Assembly: GCA_945859605.1 (NCBI GenBank)
Contig: OX243819.1
Coordinates: 6,546,209-6,610,208, forward strand
Source of the DNA: Lumbricus rubellus
Taxonomy: Eukaryota > Annelida > Clitellata > Crassiclitellata > Lumbricidae
Reading direction: 5' to 3'
Length of the DNA stretch: 64,000 nt
The notes under the pieces are model-generated. The model had not been told where the DNA came from, did not search any database, and saw nothing but the letters and a program-made list of their open reading frames with translations. The translations under genes and the position numbers were made by a program. Positions 22,710-33,534 of this stretch are shown one piece after another (within the stretch, counting starts at the first letter, position 1; every line of letters starts with the position of its first letter).

Positions 22710-22862
22710 CAAGTACGTTCAGGTATGCGCTTGATATGACGTATCCGTAGTCGTTGGAAATATTGCACTGGATACTGCATGTATGGTTATGCTGTACATT
22801 GTAAAATGTTAGCTCAGAGTTTTTGGATGAAATATTTGCATTCCACAAATTTAGGAAATCCG
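22710..22862 (-). CDS. RTK exon H: second part of Ig-d
   Basis: The acceptor is ttttgtattgcag and the donor is gtaagg; both ends are phase 1. It encodes DFLNLWNANISSKNSELTFY, then NVQHNHTCSIQCNISNDYG and VISSAYLNVL (residues 353-402). The Ig F-strand cysteine is Cys384 (QCNISNDYG); an extra Cys380 lies just before it and the usual Tyr at -2 is Ile. Several N-x-S/T sites are present. It joins exon G through GCG (Ala352). Confidence 0.88.
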
Positions 22863-22961
22863 CTGCAATACAAAAGTGGTCAAACTTTAGACTCGGTCAA
22901 TGATACTAAATATTTTTTTTACATTTTGTATTCAATCAAAAATTTGGCAGGTGACTCATAG

Positions 22962-23480
22962 GTCATCATCATCATCATCATCGCTATCCCTGGGTTAACA
23001 ACCCATAGGTGTCCGACGCCACTCTCTGTCTGAGTCTGTCTCGCATCATGCTTCCCAGCTTCAGCTGGTCCGGTCAGCAGGTCCGCTCCATACCATTAAC
23101 ATCTTGGAGCCGCTAGACCACCTTGTCCGATTGAAGAGAATATTGGGAGAGAGGCAGTCTGAGGCACGAAAGACAACGTGAGTCAATGCCTGTATGTGGC
23201 CCACGTATGCTGTCTCCTTCGACTCTCTCCACCGGTCTGTCCTGACCGGCCTGTGCATGTCTGCTCCACATCATGACACCTTGAAGCATCTGGGTCGCTA
23301 TGTCACTTGTGTCGTGGTTTTTGCGGATTTCTATGGTCTTGGTCTTTTTCTGCCAGTGTATCTCCACCCATCTGGCAAACCTTCCTCCTTTGTCCGGGCT
23401 TAGGACCGGCACAGAGACGTTGTTGGTTCCCTGTGGCGGAGGATGGATGCAGTTTAACGTCATGCCCAGGACACATGACT
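22962..23480 (+). repeat. Unclassified interspersed repeat X, copy 2
   Basis: (CAT)n start, then the same sequence order as copy 1 at 21520-22140, about 1.4 kb away in the same orientation. It sits directly beside exon H (22710-22862) on the 5' side of the gene. Confidence 0.8.
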
Positions 23481-23595
23481 CATTGGTACTAAAGCATTAA
23501 CCCAAGGTACTTGTGTATATAAACATTGGCACGATAAATCAGGTTCATATTTTATTAAATTTTGGTATTGTGCAAATCCGGAGTCTTAAAAAACC

Positions 23596-25945
23596 ATTAC
23601 GACTTAATAATAATAATAATAATAATAATTACGACAATTTGCATGGTGCCGTAACACAGCCATGGCGTTACAAAGGCGCCTTACAAAGCAGCTCAACATG
23701 CGGGATAAACCCTAGTGAACAAGTATGATTTTAGCTGGATTTTAAAGAGTTCACTGAGCCGGCCGATCAAACAGCAAGAGCAAGTCTGTTCCAGCATTGA
23801 GGACCAGTGACCAAGAAAGCATGATCGCTGAAGCGCGTTCTCATCCTTCTTTTCTTCTTTAGGTTAGCTGCCTCTCGGCAGGTCCAGATGCCCAACGACG
23901 CCACTCTTCTCAATGTTGTGCTTTTTCTTTGAGTTTTCCATATCCATCCTCCATCATCCAGTCCAAGAACTTTTCCCTAGGTCTTCCTCTTCCCCTCTTC
24001 CCCTCCATTTTGCCCTCCACAATATCTCTTTGCAAGGAGTTGCCTCTCAGTACATGTCCTATCCAGTTCTTCTTGTTAAGAAACGAAGCTGATCACCTTC
24101 ACAAATAAGAGATTTAATAGGATTCATCTTGAATAACTCAGAAATACAAACTAGCCATTATGCTCATCCTGTCGGAAGTTAAGTCAAGAAGTAAGGAACA
24201 AGAACATCGACTATACAACTTTAGAGTAACATAGTCGTTATACTATAGCGCTACTTATAAAGTTCAACACTTCTGCCTTGTTCTAATTGTATTCATCAAG
24301 GATCTTTCCTCTTCCACCTTCTTCATTACTTCTTTGATTTATGTTCTGTCCAGCTGACCCTTTCCATCCTTCTCCATATCCACATCTCTAACGCTTCTAT
24401 TCGTTTGACATCCTCCTTTCTCATCGTCCAGGTCTCTGCTCCGTACAGTGTGACGCTCCAGATCAGTGCCTTGACCATTCTTTTTTTGATGTCTCGACTC
24501 ATTCCTCCTTTTCGCGAACGCTTCTTTCCCCATCGCTATCCTTTTCTTGATTTCTTTGTGGCACTTCGCATCTACCGATATCAGGCTTCCTAGATAGCAA
24601 AATTCAGTGACTTGCTCCACTTCTTCTCCATTGATTGTTATTTTCATATTCTCTTCCCCTTTTGCTTCTCTACTTATTCTCATTACCTTCGTCCTTTTGA
24701 TGTTTATCTTCATCCCATGAATATGAGGATAGAGGGGGAACTATCGGAGCCTTTGCTGGTTCTATTTAGTTCATCCATTATGTGTTGTAGGATTTCTTCT
24801 GTGCTTGCCAGCATTGCCTGGTCGTCTGCAAATCTTAGCGCCTTTATCGTCTTTCCTCCAACCTTTATTCCTTCTTCCGTGTCCTGTAGTGCTTCCCGTA
24901 TCAGCTCTTCGATGTAAAGATTGAATAGTACGGGTGAGAGTGGACACCCCTGTCTCACACCCCTTCCTATTTTTCCCGGTTCCGATAGTTCCCCCTCTAT
25001 CCTCACTCTTATCCTCTGTCCCATATACAGGTTTCCTATTAACCTTCTATCTCTCCAGTCAACACCCATCTTTCTCAGGATTGCTATTAGCTTCCTCCAG
25101 TCTACCCTGTCGAAACCCTTCTTTCAAAGCATATGTACACTTCTTGGTTGTTTTCCAGACTTCTTTCCGTCAGCATTCTCAAAGTTCCAATGGCGTCTCT
25201 CGTTCCTCTGTCCTTTCTGAATCCGAATTGATCGTCCCCAAGACACCCGTCTGCCTCTGCCTTTGCCTGCAGTCTCCTTGTCAGTACCCTTGTCAGTACC
25301 CTTAGCAGCACCTTCGAAGCATGGGTCAGCAAGCTTATCGTACGGTATTCTTCGCATTTTACTTCATTCGCCTTTTTCTTTAATGGTATCAGTATTGTCT
25401 GCAAAAAATCGTCCGGCCACATTCCAGTTTTGTAGATCTCCTGACAGATTTGGATCATTTTGTTCATTGCCTTTTCTCTCAAATCCTTTAATATTTCCAC
25501 TGATATGTTATCGATTCCTTCCGCCTTGTTGTTTTTCTTTTCCATGATAGCTGCTATTATTTCCTCTTTCAGTATTTCTGGTCCTGTTTCTTCATCCTCC
25601 ATCTCCTGGTTTATCCCCGCAGGTCTGTTTTTGGTTTGATAGAGGTCCTCTACATTTTCCTTCCATCTGTCCTTTACTTGTTGGGGGTCTTGTAACATAT
25701 CTTCCACACATGCAAATCGGTCCTCTCAGATCGAAGCTGAACTTCAGCTGCTGAAGTCCGGCCGCATTGGAATGTGTCTCTGTGCAACAATCACACCGCA
25801 CACGCAAATCGTCCGCACATGTATCACATGTATCACATGTATGACTCAGACGTAGCTCTGCGAAGTGACTTGAAGACAAGCACAGAGAGCTTGAACTTGA
25901 TGCAAATTGGAACAGGCAGCCAGTGGAGGAGCTCCTCTCCTTCAT
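23596..25945 (-). mobile_element. CR1/L2-like LINE 3' end split by an RTE-like LINE
   Basis: The outer element starts with (TAA)n at 23606 and the 3' end acgacaatttgcatgg, breaks near 23850 at gcgcgttctcatcctt, and resumes near 25700 with cacacatgcaaatcggtcct. Comparison with the 11905-13045 copy shows these ends are adjacent in an uninterrupted element. The outer copy is strongly diverged. Confidence 0.85.
23855..25705 (-). mobile_element. RTE-like LINE, most complete copy
   Basis: Minus strand. 25707-25102: MEDMLQDPQQVKDRWKEN, ILKEEIIAAIMEKKNNKAEG, IDNISVEILKDLREKAM, MWPDDFLQTILIPLKKKAN, KCEEYRTISLLTHASKVLLR, DDQFGFRKDRGTRDAI. After a frameshift, 25069-24710: MGVDWRDRRLIGNLYMGQRI, VRQGCPLSPVLFNLYIEEL, IKALRFADDQAMLASTEE. 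Then 24713-24339: MKINIKRTKVMRISREAKG, EFCYLGSLISVDAKCHKE. All RT fingers-palm motifs are visible but in different frames, and about 240 bp of unrelated sequence (about 24080-24325) interrupts the 3' part. No endonuclease domain was seen, so it is 5'-truncated. Confidence 0.92.
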
Positions 25946-26556
25946 ATCTTTAGACCGGTAATGAATGAGGTAAAACTGGTTATTGTCAGTCATTATTGGA
26001 TTTACGGAAGCTTTTTTCCCGTTCCCTCATTATTTAAACTTGATGGACATAACACAGCATAACTATGGTTTTAAGTAATTCAGAAGACATGAACAGTATT
26101 TTAACTTCTTTGCTGCCAAGCCATCAAGGGTCAACTCATAACATGCAAATGTAAAACAATTTGTTGCTGCAATTATAGTTTCTGTGCTACATTCACTGCT
26201 GAAATGATGACGATGTCCGTCTTATTAAGAAAATAAAAAGAGAAAAGACTTCCTGAATCCCTATCATCCTCAGCACCATCGTTTCACGAAGGTCTGTGCA
26301 TGTTCTTAATTGCTGATAAGTAGACTGCTCTATAGATAAGTCCCAGACGCATAGAGAAAGATTCGTTCCGTCTTCGGCCCCTTTGGTTAATAGTAGTTTA
26401 CATACGTTGTGTTGGGTACATTCTGTCTTGTCGAAGGTTCGTGAGTGATTGGCAATTGAATACTTCAATGAATAAATGAATTAATTGATTTTGAATGATT
26501 GAATGCATAATACTTGTTAGGTCATAAAGTTGATACACTTTCATATAGTAATAAAA

Positions 26557-26936
26557 CATACAAAATGACAGAGAGTCATGTTCCTGCATCATTAGACAGT
26601 GAGGTAAGGGAAAGGTCTGGCGAAATTATGACCGAGCTCCTGGAAAGTATGTTGTCAAAACTCACAGAGATAGCAACGACACAGTTCGACCTGGCTTCCC
26701 AGCTGTCAGATGTGACTAGCGTCTAATCGGACCTGCCCCAGGGTCACCACGATGTAGTCGAGCGAATGAAAGAATTGGAGCAATTCGTTAATGACCGATT
26801 AAGAGTGGACCAGTCCAAACCGAACCCTGTCTTCCACGAAGAAGTCGTGACCTCCACAGGTATTGCCCTTCCACGATGACACTGATCGTCCACAACCACC
26901 GTCCAACATCCTCTGACCAGACCCACTAGACCAGAG
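26557..26936 (+). pseudogene. Possible remnant ORF into which the LTR element inserted
   Basis: The frame MTESHVPASLDSEVRERSGE, then LLESMLSKLTEIATTQFDL, runs 26562-26724. After a stop it is followed by HHDVVERMKELEQFVNDRL in the same frame. It is helical, coiled-coil-like, of the kind seen at the start of gag or LINE ORF1 proteins. The LTR retrotransposon interrupts this region; beyond it (33335-33530) a proline/serine-rich open stretch continues. Function unknown. Confidence 0.4.
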
Positions 26937-28104
26937 TGTAACGGGAATAGATACCACACTATGGCTCGCTAATTAATGGACACTATTCCCAGATTTCGAA
27001 TCTGAAATCAGGTTACCAATTTGCATACTATCTGGTAATTTGTCGCAATGTGGGTCAATGCTCTAAATGTCAGCCAATCAACAAGACAATGTTTTATACA
27101 AAAAATAATATTTGAATCATGAATATTAATATATAAACATATATAGTTAATGAATTCTATGTCTAGGGTCGTGGAAATGTCAGTTTAAATACAAGTCAAC
27201 TTATTTACTTAAACCAGTGCTGAATAAAATAATTTTGAGGGTTATTCCTACTATAATTACCCTCCCGCGTTGTATATTCTTGGCTGAAGCTGTAGATCGA
27301 TACGGCCAATGCTTCTCGTCTTTTCTCCAAGTGCCGTTACCAATGGTTGTAGATGACTCTTTTCAGTTTCATCGTCGATGCGCTTCACCGTGCTTTTCTG
27401 CTCGTAGGTAATTATTCTTCGATGTAGCTGTCTACGAATTGAAGACTAATTGTTCCTTTTCGTATTTACCGTTCAATTACCGTTCGATATAACTTTTATA
27501 GTTTCACTGTCACTTCTTAATGTTGCGAGAAGTAATGCCGGAGTTCTACGAAATCCAATGAAGGTAGAATTTCAACGTCAACTACTTGTTAGTAATCCGC
27601 TATTACAATCTCTCACGTTTTACGAACATCCAGATTTCTTGTCCATACTTTAGGACACTAAACTACCGGCTCCGTTGCTTTAATATCCGATCAAACAAAT
27701 GTCACGAAATCGTCTAACAACATCTAGCGAATACTCATCGCCAATCAACCACCAACAATCCTCATTAGACGGCCATTCCACCTCATCTCTCCTCAGATCC
27801 CCAACACCCTCTCGTGCGCATGCGCAGCAGACGACCCTGATCCCAGCTCTCCATATGTAACCAACGCCATCGCCGATCGTTGTAATATTCCGCAATGCTT
27901 TCCACTAATTTAATATATTTTGCCCCTAAGCACTGGTTATATAGCACTGGTTGATTAATTAAACAGAACAATGTAATAATTCTCGCTCGAATTATAAGCT
28001 AATCATTAACTAAGGCCTCTCCCTAACTTAACACATGTAATTACTAATCAACAATATATATATCAAAGTAAGAACGTATGGGTGGGACCAAGGATATCGT
28101 TACA
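26937..28104 (-). repeat. 3' LTR of the Gypsy-like element
   Basis: 1168 bp, TG...CA ends. Next to it inside the element, on the minus strand, is a purine-rich stretch (gtgggggatt, 28105-28120) that may be the polypurine tract. Confidence 0.95.
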
Positions 28105-28370
28105 ACAATCCCCCACAAACTAAAATTTGCTACAAATTTTCCTTTCAATATCCTTATCATAACTACCCATACTTCTTATAATATTACTATTACTTAGCCA
28201 TCTATACTAATATTTACACTATCTATAGCTACGCAATTATGCAACATTCTAATCAACATCAACATTTAACATCTATTATGATATTTCATATTATATCACC
28301 TTTACCTTATCTATACTTTTAAATTACATTACATTTACACTGATTCACTTATTAATATTTCTTATTCTAC

Positions 28371-28900
28371 TTACTCTAATCCTCGGCTTAAATAATCAGC
28401 CACTACATTGTCACTACCTTTGAGGTATCTAACTCTAAAGCTGTAATTCTGAAGCACTAGGTACCAGCGCATTACTCTAGCATTTCTTATGCTACCAGTC
28501 TTTAAATATTGTAGTCGTAAGTGGTCAGTCTCTACAACAAATTCATGGCCATACAAGTAACGGTTGAACTTTTGAATCCCCCAAACCATCGCTAGGCACT
28601 CTCTCTCCACCACAGAATAGTTCCTTTCGCTCTCACTAAACTTCTTACTTGCATAAGCTACTGGATGCATAGTTCCCTCATGATTCTGCCTCAGCACACA
28701 TCCCATCGCCGTATTAAATGCATCCGTTCTCAAAGTGAATTCCACACCAATCTAGGGTAGCTTCAATATCGGTGCTTCCGGCAGAGCGTTCTTTAACTTC
28801 TTAAATGACCTTTTAAATTCCTCATTCCATTCTATTGTGATCTTTGCATTCTTTCTTGTCAACTCTGTTACTGGTCTCACATCAAATTTGACACTCCTTG
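28371..28900 (-). pseudogene. Remnant pol: RT connection and RNase H of the LTR element
   Basis: 28900-28750 reads RPVTELTRKNAKITIEWNEE then FKRSFKKLKNALPEAPILKL, the segment just after the RT palm, followed by an in-frame TAG. 28745-28371 reads FTLRTDAFNTAMGCVLRQN, HPVAYASKKFSESERNYS, VVERECLAMVWGIQKFNRYL, FVVETDHLRLQYLKTG, DNVVADYLSRGLE: an RNase H domain. Nothing encoding the RT palm lies between this and gag, and no integrase follows before the LTR. Confidence 0.9.
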
Positions 28901-29308
28901 TGTTCCAATGTCAACCTCGCTATCCTAACTCTCTTATAATTAACTTAAAGTTTACTTATTATGTATATATGTCACCATCTTAACGCACGGAATTTATCCA
29001 TCTGGTTATTCCATCCATGTAGCAACAATAGTAACTTGCCACCTACCTTGGTACTTTTAATATCTCGTATTTTGCTCAATTGACATATTATTTCTTCTTA
29101 TTTAACTATTTCTCATTGCTTAACTGTTTTCCTATTTATCTAAGTGACTTATCTTAACATCACACTCAGACACTGTATTCTAATTAATCTCACCTAATTC
29201 TATTTACATTTATTCCTTAATTAAGTATTCTCCACAAGCTACTGTAAATTTCTATTTGCATCACTTCTCCTCATGTAATGACAGTCTAACCTGTTCATGT
29301 CTGACATG

Positions 29309-31861
29309 CTACATGTATCTCTCTTCACCTTCTTGTATAAATTTCAACGTCATGCCCTTTTGTGTTTCTAGTTCACCCATGTGCTTCTTTCCAAAACTCC
29401 GTGCATCTGTATCTCCATAAGAATTCCACTTAACACCTTCTAATGTTTCAACTTCTCCACTGTAGTCTCTGCCACTACTCCACCTATCCACTTTATTGTT
29501 AGGGTATGACCATCCTCTGTCATTCCATGACCAATTTTCCTTCTTGTTCACATCATTTCCTGCACCCCAGTTTCCATTTCCATAACTTCCTCTGCACTTA
29601 TCTTCCCAGAACTCTCTCTGCATTCTGTCTGACTGTTTCCATTTCCTCATTTCACATGATCTACCCTGGCCTGCGTCTTTCCTGTTGAATACTCGGGTTA
29701 CATAATCTGTCCTTTTATTTTCCCAGTCTCTCCTGTCACAATGACTACCTCTGGCTTCAACTGATTCCGCCTTACGCTGTCCATAATTCTTACACCGCGG
29801 TTCACGCCAATTCCAATTAACTGCCTTACACCTTGCCTTTCCTTGAAAACTCTTATTCACCTGTGTATTTTTGAAACTGAACTCACCAAAGCGTCGCTTT
29901 GTATTACACGTCGTCACTGTATTATTGTTTCTCTCGACGACCCTTCGTCTCGATCCGCCATCTCCCTCGACTCGCTGAACTCTTGGATCATACTTTCGCC
30001 TCATGCAGTCACCCGTTAATTTCCTTCCCACCGGATTTTCGATCACTTTATATCTATTCTTAGCATAGCCATTTTTATTCTCAATAACATCGCGGTTGTC
30101 TACCAGCGGATGTATTCCCTCGAAGGTTACTCTTTTCTTGTCCGTCCTCCTGACGTCATCAATAGCTAACTCCTTGCTAGCTCCGCCCCTCGTGACATCA
30201 CTCTCATAGGTGTTCACTCCAACGTCCTTGACCCTGGATTTATTTATATACTCAATTCTTATCGGTTTTCTCTCGTATAAACCTGGATTTATTATTAGTT
30301 CCTTGACCAAGTTCTCTATCACTAAAGCCTCTGCTTTCCCTTCAAATTCCTCACTCTTAATGTCAATTAGAGCGGTTGGATATTTTTCCTTGGTACCATT
30401 AGCAAATCTGCAAACCATTTTGCGTCCGGTATATTGGTAAGGTTTCTCTAAACCTTTCCTGATGGCAACACATGTGGCGCCTGAATCATGTAATGCGTTC
30501 ACCTTTTCCCCGTTTACTAACACTGAATTCGTATAGGCACTCAGACCTTCCTCTCCTTCAGCCACAAAGCAAGATATGGTGACTTCATGTTCCACATCTT
30601 CCTCTCCTCTATCTTCAACACATTGCATGGTGGCGACAGTATGTGACCTTGCGCCCTGTCCTAGTTTATCGCATTTAGAGACATGGTGGAAAATAGATCC
30701 ACAGTAGACGCAACCCCCTCTTCGATTTTCTCCACCAATCTCACTCTGTTTACGGTTCCTGAAATCCCATTCATTATTGAATCGACCTTTATCTTTGTAA
30801 CTGTCTTGTTCTCTGCTTCTGTTCCTTCCAAGACTACTACTTCTATTCTCACTATTATTCCTTGTAAATTCTCTAAAACGACTTTCAGGTTCAATGTCCT
30901 TTTTCTTATGACTGGGTGACCACTTCTCGCTAATTTCTCTAGCCTCAACATAATTCTGGGCTTGTCCTAGCAGTGCCTCTAATTCTAATTTTCCCTTCTC
31001 TTTGAGAAAATACCTCATTTCGTCATCACAAGTCACTAAAAACTGGTCACGCAACACCAGTGTTTCCAGTCCTTTGTAGTCATTCTTGAATCCCGCCATT
31101 GCCAACCATTGCCTCAGATACCTTCTCAACCTTTCAACATACTGAATCACGGTTTCATCCGTGTCGCGCTTAGACGATCGAAACTTCTTTCTGTAACCAT
31201 TTTCTGTCAGCTGGAATCGTTTCAACAGCTCTTCCTTCAATGTCTTGTAGTCTTGTGCTTGTTCTACTTCAAGCCTCTCGAAAACTTGCAATGCTTTTCC
31301 GTCTAAGGATTTTACTAGGGTTAATGCCCACATTCTCTCTGGAACCTCATATGCCATGCAAGTTCTCTCAAACCGTAATAGATAGGCATCGAGACAATCT
31401 CTGTCTTCCCTAAATACAGGCATCTTCACATTTTTAGCATTATTACTCTGTCCATTGATCTCCGTACTATAACCATTTCCAATCCGATTGTTCCTATCGC
31501 CTTGTCGCCTATCTTGTTCCATTCTTATTTCAAGTTCTTTGAGTTTAATCACTTTCTGATTGTCTAGTTCAATCCGTTTCAGATTGGCTTCTCGTTCTCG
31601 TTCTTCAGAAATCCTCTTCTCCTCTCGTTCTTCAGAAATCCTCTTGTCTTCTCGTTGTTCATTACGTATCCTTTCAGCTATTTCTTCCTGTCTTCGTTCG
31701 CGTTCGGAAATTAACTTTTCTTTCTCGTAATCAGCTAGTAATTCTGCTTGTTTCAAGGCCTTATTTTCCGCTTGCCTCTCACTGACAAACTTTCTGAGTT
31801 CTTGCCCTTCATAACCAAGATCTGATCCAACTTTAACCCACTTAGAATATTCGGCAGCCAT
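29309..31861 (-). CDS. Gag-protease polyprotein of the LTR element (850 aa)
   Basis: A single uninterrupted frame. The N-terminal ~130 residues form a highly charged coiled coil (ERERRQEEIAERIRNEQRE region). A capsid-like helical region follows (about residues 150-320: VKMPVFREDRDCLDAYLLRF and FQLTENGYRKKF). A zinc knuckle CVYCGSIFHHVSKC (CX2CX4HX4C) lies near residue 385, and an aspartic-protease motif ALHDSGATC near residue 457. Past the protease the protein is basic and low in complexity, ending MTLKFIQEGEERYM. This domain order is that of Ty3/Gypsy-type elements. The start is the ATG at 31861, about 280 bp inside the putative primer site. Intactness and near-identical LTRs suggest it was recently under use. 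It is not a host gene. Confidence 0.93.
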   Translation of the reverse strand: MAAEYSKWVKVGSDLGYEGQELRKFVSERQAENKALKQAELLADYEKEKLISERERRQEEIAERIRNEQREDKRISEEREEKRISEEREREANLKRIELDNQKVIKLKELEIRMEQDRRQGDRNNRIGNGYSTEINGQSNNAKNVKMPVFREDRDCLDAYLLRFERTCMAYEVPERMWALTLVKSLDGKALQVFERLEVEQAQDYKTLKEELLKRFQLTENGYRKKFRSSKRDTDETVIQYVERLRRYLRQWLAMAGFKNDYKGLETLVLRDQFLVTCDDEMRYFLKEKGKLELEALLGQAQNYVEAREISEKWSPSHKKKDIEPESRFREFTRNNSENRSSSLGRNRSREQDSYKDKGRFNNEWDFRNRKQSEIGGENRRGGCVYCGSIFHHVSKCDKLGQGARSHTVATMQCVEDRGEEDVEHEVTISCFVAEGEEGLSAYTNSVLVNGEKVNALHDSGATCVAIRKGLEKPYQYTGRKMVCRFANGTKEKYPTALIDIKSEEFEGKAEALVIENLVKELIINPGLYERKPIRIEYINKSRVKDVGVNTYESDVTRGGASKELAIDDVRRTDKKRVTFEGIHPLVDNRDVIENKNGYAKNRYKVIENPVGRKLTGDCMRRKYDPRVQRVEGDGGSRRRVVERNNNTVTTCNTKRRFGEFSFKNTQVNKSFQGKARCKAVNWNWREPRCKNYGQRKAESVEARGSHCDRRDWENKRTDYVTRVFNRKDAGQGRSCEMRKWKQSDRMQREFWEDKCRGSYGNGNWGAGNDVNKKENWSWNDRGWSYPNNKVDRWSSGRDYSGEVETLEGVKWNSYGDTDARSFGKKHMGELETQKGMTLKFIQEGEERYM

Positions 31862-32138
31862 TGCCAGAAGTCCAATTAATTAATAAGCGAGCTTGCGCTA
31901 TAATAATTGTAGACACTATTTTAAGTTTTAGCGGTTAATGACTTTTACCTTTGACCTGACCTCTTTGTCAACCAATAACAGTCAGTGTATCCAAATCAAA
32001 ACTACGTCACCACTAATTAGTATTCAAACAGCACGCTGAGCGCTGATGCACGTAAGTAACTATTTGCAGTCGTAATTAAACTTCGCAATATAATAACTCT
32101 TAAATCTTTTAGATTAACACCCTAAAATTGTTCTGGAT

Positions 32139-32157
32139 CCTTCGGACGATGCCCCCA
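32139..32157 (-). other. Putative primer-binding site
   Basis: Four bases inside the 5' LTR on the minus strand is TGGGGGCATCGTCCGAAGG. It begins with TGG, as needed to pair with a tRNA CCA end, and resembles tRNA-Pro-type sites with an extra base. The cognate tRNA is not established. Confidence 0.55.
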
Positions 32158-32161
32158 GTTT

Positions 32162-33329
32162 TGTAACGGGAATAGATACCACACTATGGCTCGCTAATTA
32201 ATGGACACTATTCCCAGATTTCGAATCTGAAATCAGGTTACCAATTTGCATACTATCTGGTAATTTGTCGCAATGTGGGTCAATGCTCTAAATGTCAGCC
32301 AATCAACAAGACAATGTTTTATATAAAAAATAATATTTGAATCATGAATATTAATATATAAACATATATAGTTAATGAATTCTATGTCTAGGGTCGTGGA
32401 AATGTCAGTTTAAATACAAGTCAACTTATTTACTTAAACCAGTGCTGAATAAAATAATTTTGAGGGTTATTCCTACTATAATTACCCTCCCGCGTTGTAT
32501 ATTCTTGGCTGAAGCTGTAGATCGATACGGCCAATGCTTCTCGTCTTTTCTCCAAGTGCCGTTACCAATGGTTGTAGATGACTCTTTTCAGTTTCATCGT
32601 CGATGCGCTTCACCGTGCTTTTCTGCTCGTAGGTAATTATTCTTCGATGTAGCTGTCTACGAATTGAAGACTAATTGTTCCTTTTCGTATTTACCGTTCA
32701 ATTACCGTTCGATATAACTTTTATAGTTTCACTGTCACTTCTTAATGTTGCGAGAAGTAATGCCGGAGTTCTACGAAATCCAATGAAGGTAGAATTTCAA
32801 CGTCAACTCCTTGTTAGTAATCCGCTATTACAATCTCTCACGTTTTACGAACATCCAGATTTCTTGTCCATACTTTAGGACACTAAACTACCGGCTCCGT
32901 TGCTTTAATATCCGATCAAACAAATGTCACGAAATCGTCTAACAACATCTAGCGAATACTCATCGCCAATCAACCACCAACAATCCTCATTAGACGGCCA
33001 TTCCACCTCGTCTCTCCTCAGATCCCCAACACCCTCTCGTGCGCATGCGCAGCAGACGACCCTGATCCCAGCTCTCCATATGTAACCAACGCCATCGCCG
33101 ATCGTTGTAATATTCCGCAATGCTTTCCACTAATTTAATATATTTTGCCCCTAAGCACTGGTTATATAGCACTGGTTGATTAATTAAACAGAACAATGTA
33201 ATAATTCTCGCTCGAATTATAAGCTAATCATTAACTAAGGCCTCTCCCTAACTTAACACATGTAATTACTAATCAACAATATATATATCAAAGTAAGAAC
33301 GTATGGGTGGGACCAAGGATATCGTTACA
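32162..33329 (-). repeat. 5' LTR of the Gypsy-like element
   Basis: 1168 bp, same length as the other LTR. Differences seen: 32317 region (tatataaa versus tatacaaa), 32814 region (caactcc versus caactac) and 33009 region (cctcgtc versus cctcatc). Confidence 0.95.
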
Positions 33330-33534
33330 CAGAGTTCGAATCTCGCACTGACAACCCCAGACAGCGTGCCAGTACCGGATCCTTCCAGCCCCACAGGAGC
33401 GAAAGGATTCAGGAGCGGTCCATAGGAAAGCCCCGTATACAGCAGGTGCCTCATTCCCATCTTCTCTCACCAGAGGGAGCTCCAGCAAAATCACAGAAAT
33501 CTCGTAGTTTAATAATTAATAAGACAAGATAAGA

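Larger units (their letters stand above)
26937..33329 (-). mobile_element. LTR retrotransposon (Gypsy-like), gag-only, near-identical LTRs, TSD cagag
   Basis: Two 1168-bp LTRs (26937-28104 and 32162-33329), each starting TGTAACG and ending CGTTACA, enclose a minus-strand interior. The 5-bp target duplication cagag is at 26932-26936 and 33330-33334. By eye the LTRs differ at only three positions, so insertion was recent. The interior holds one 850-codon gag-protease frame (31861-29309). Only the end of the RT connection and an RNase H remnant follow (28900-28371). The RT catalytic core and the integrase are missing. It is therefore non-autonomous, presumably moved by enzymes of an intact relative. 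It sits in the 11.5-kb intron between exons G and H. Confidence 0.95.

Noticed and set aside
27217..27971. Small ORFs duplicated at 27217-27971 and 32442-33196
   Set aside because: They are the same positions within the two LTRs; not genes.
28371..28745. A stand-alone RNase H gene
   Set aside because: It lies between gag and an LTR on the same strand and continues an RT connection remnant; it is part of the retrotransposon.
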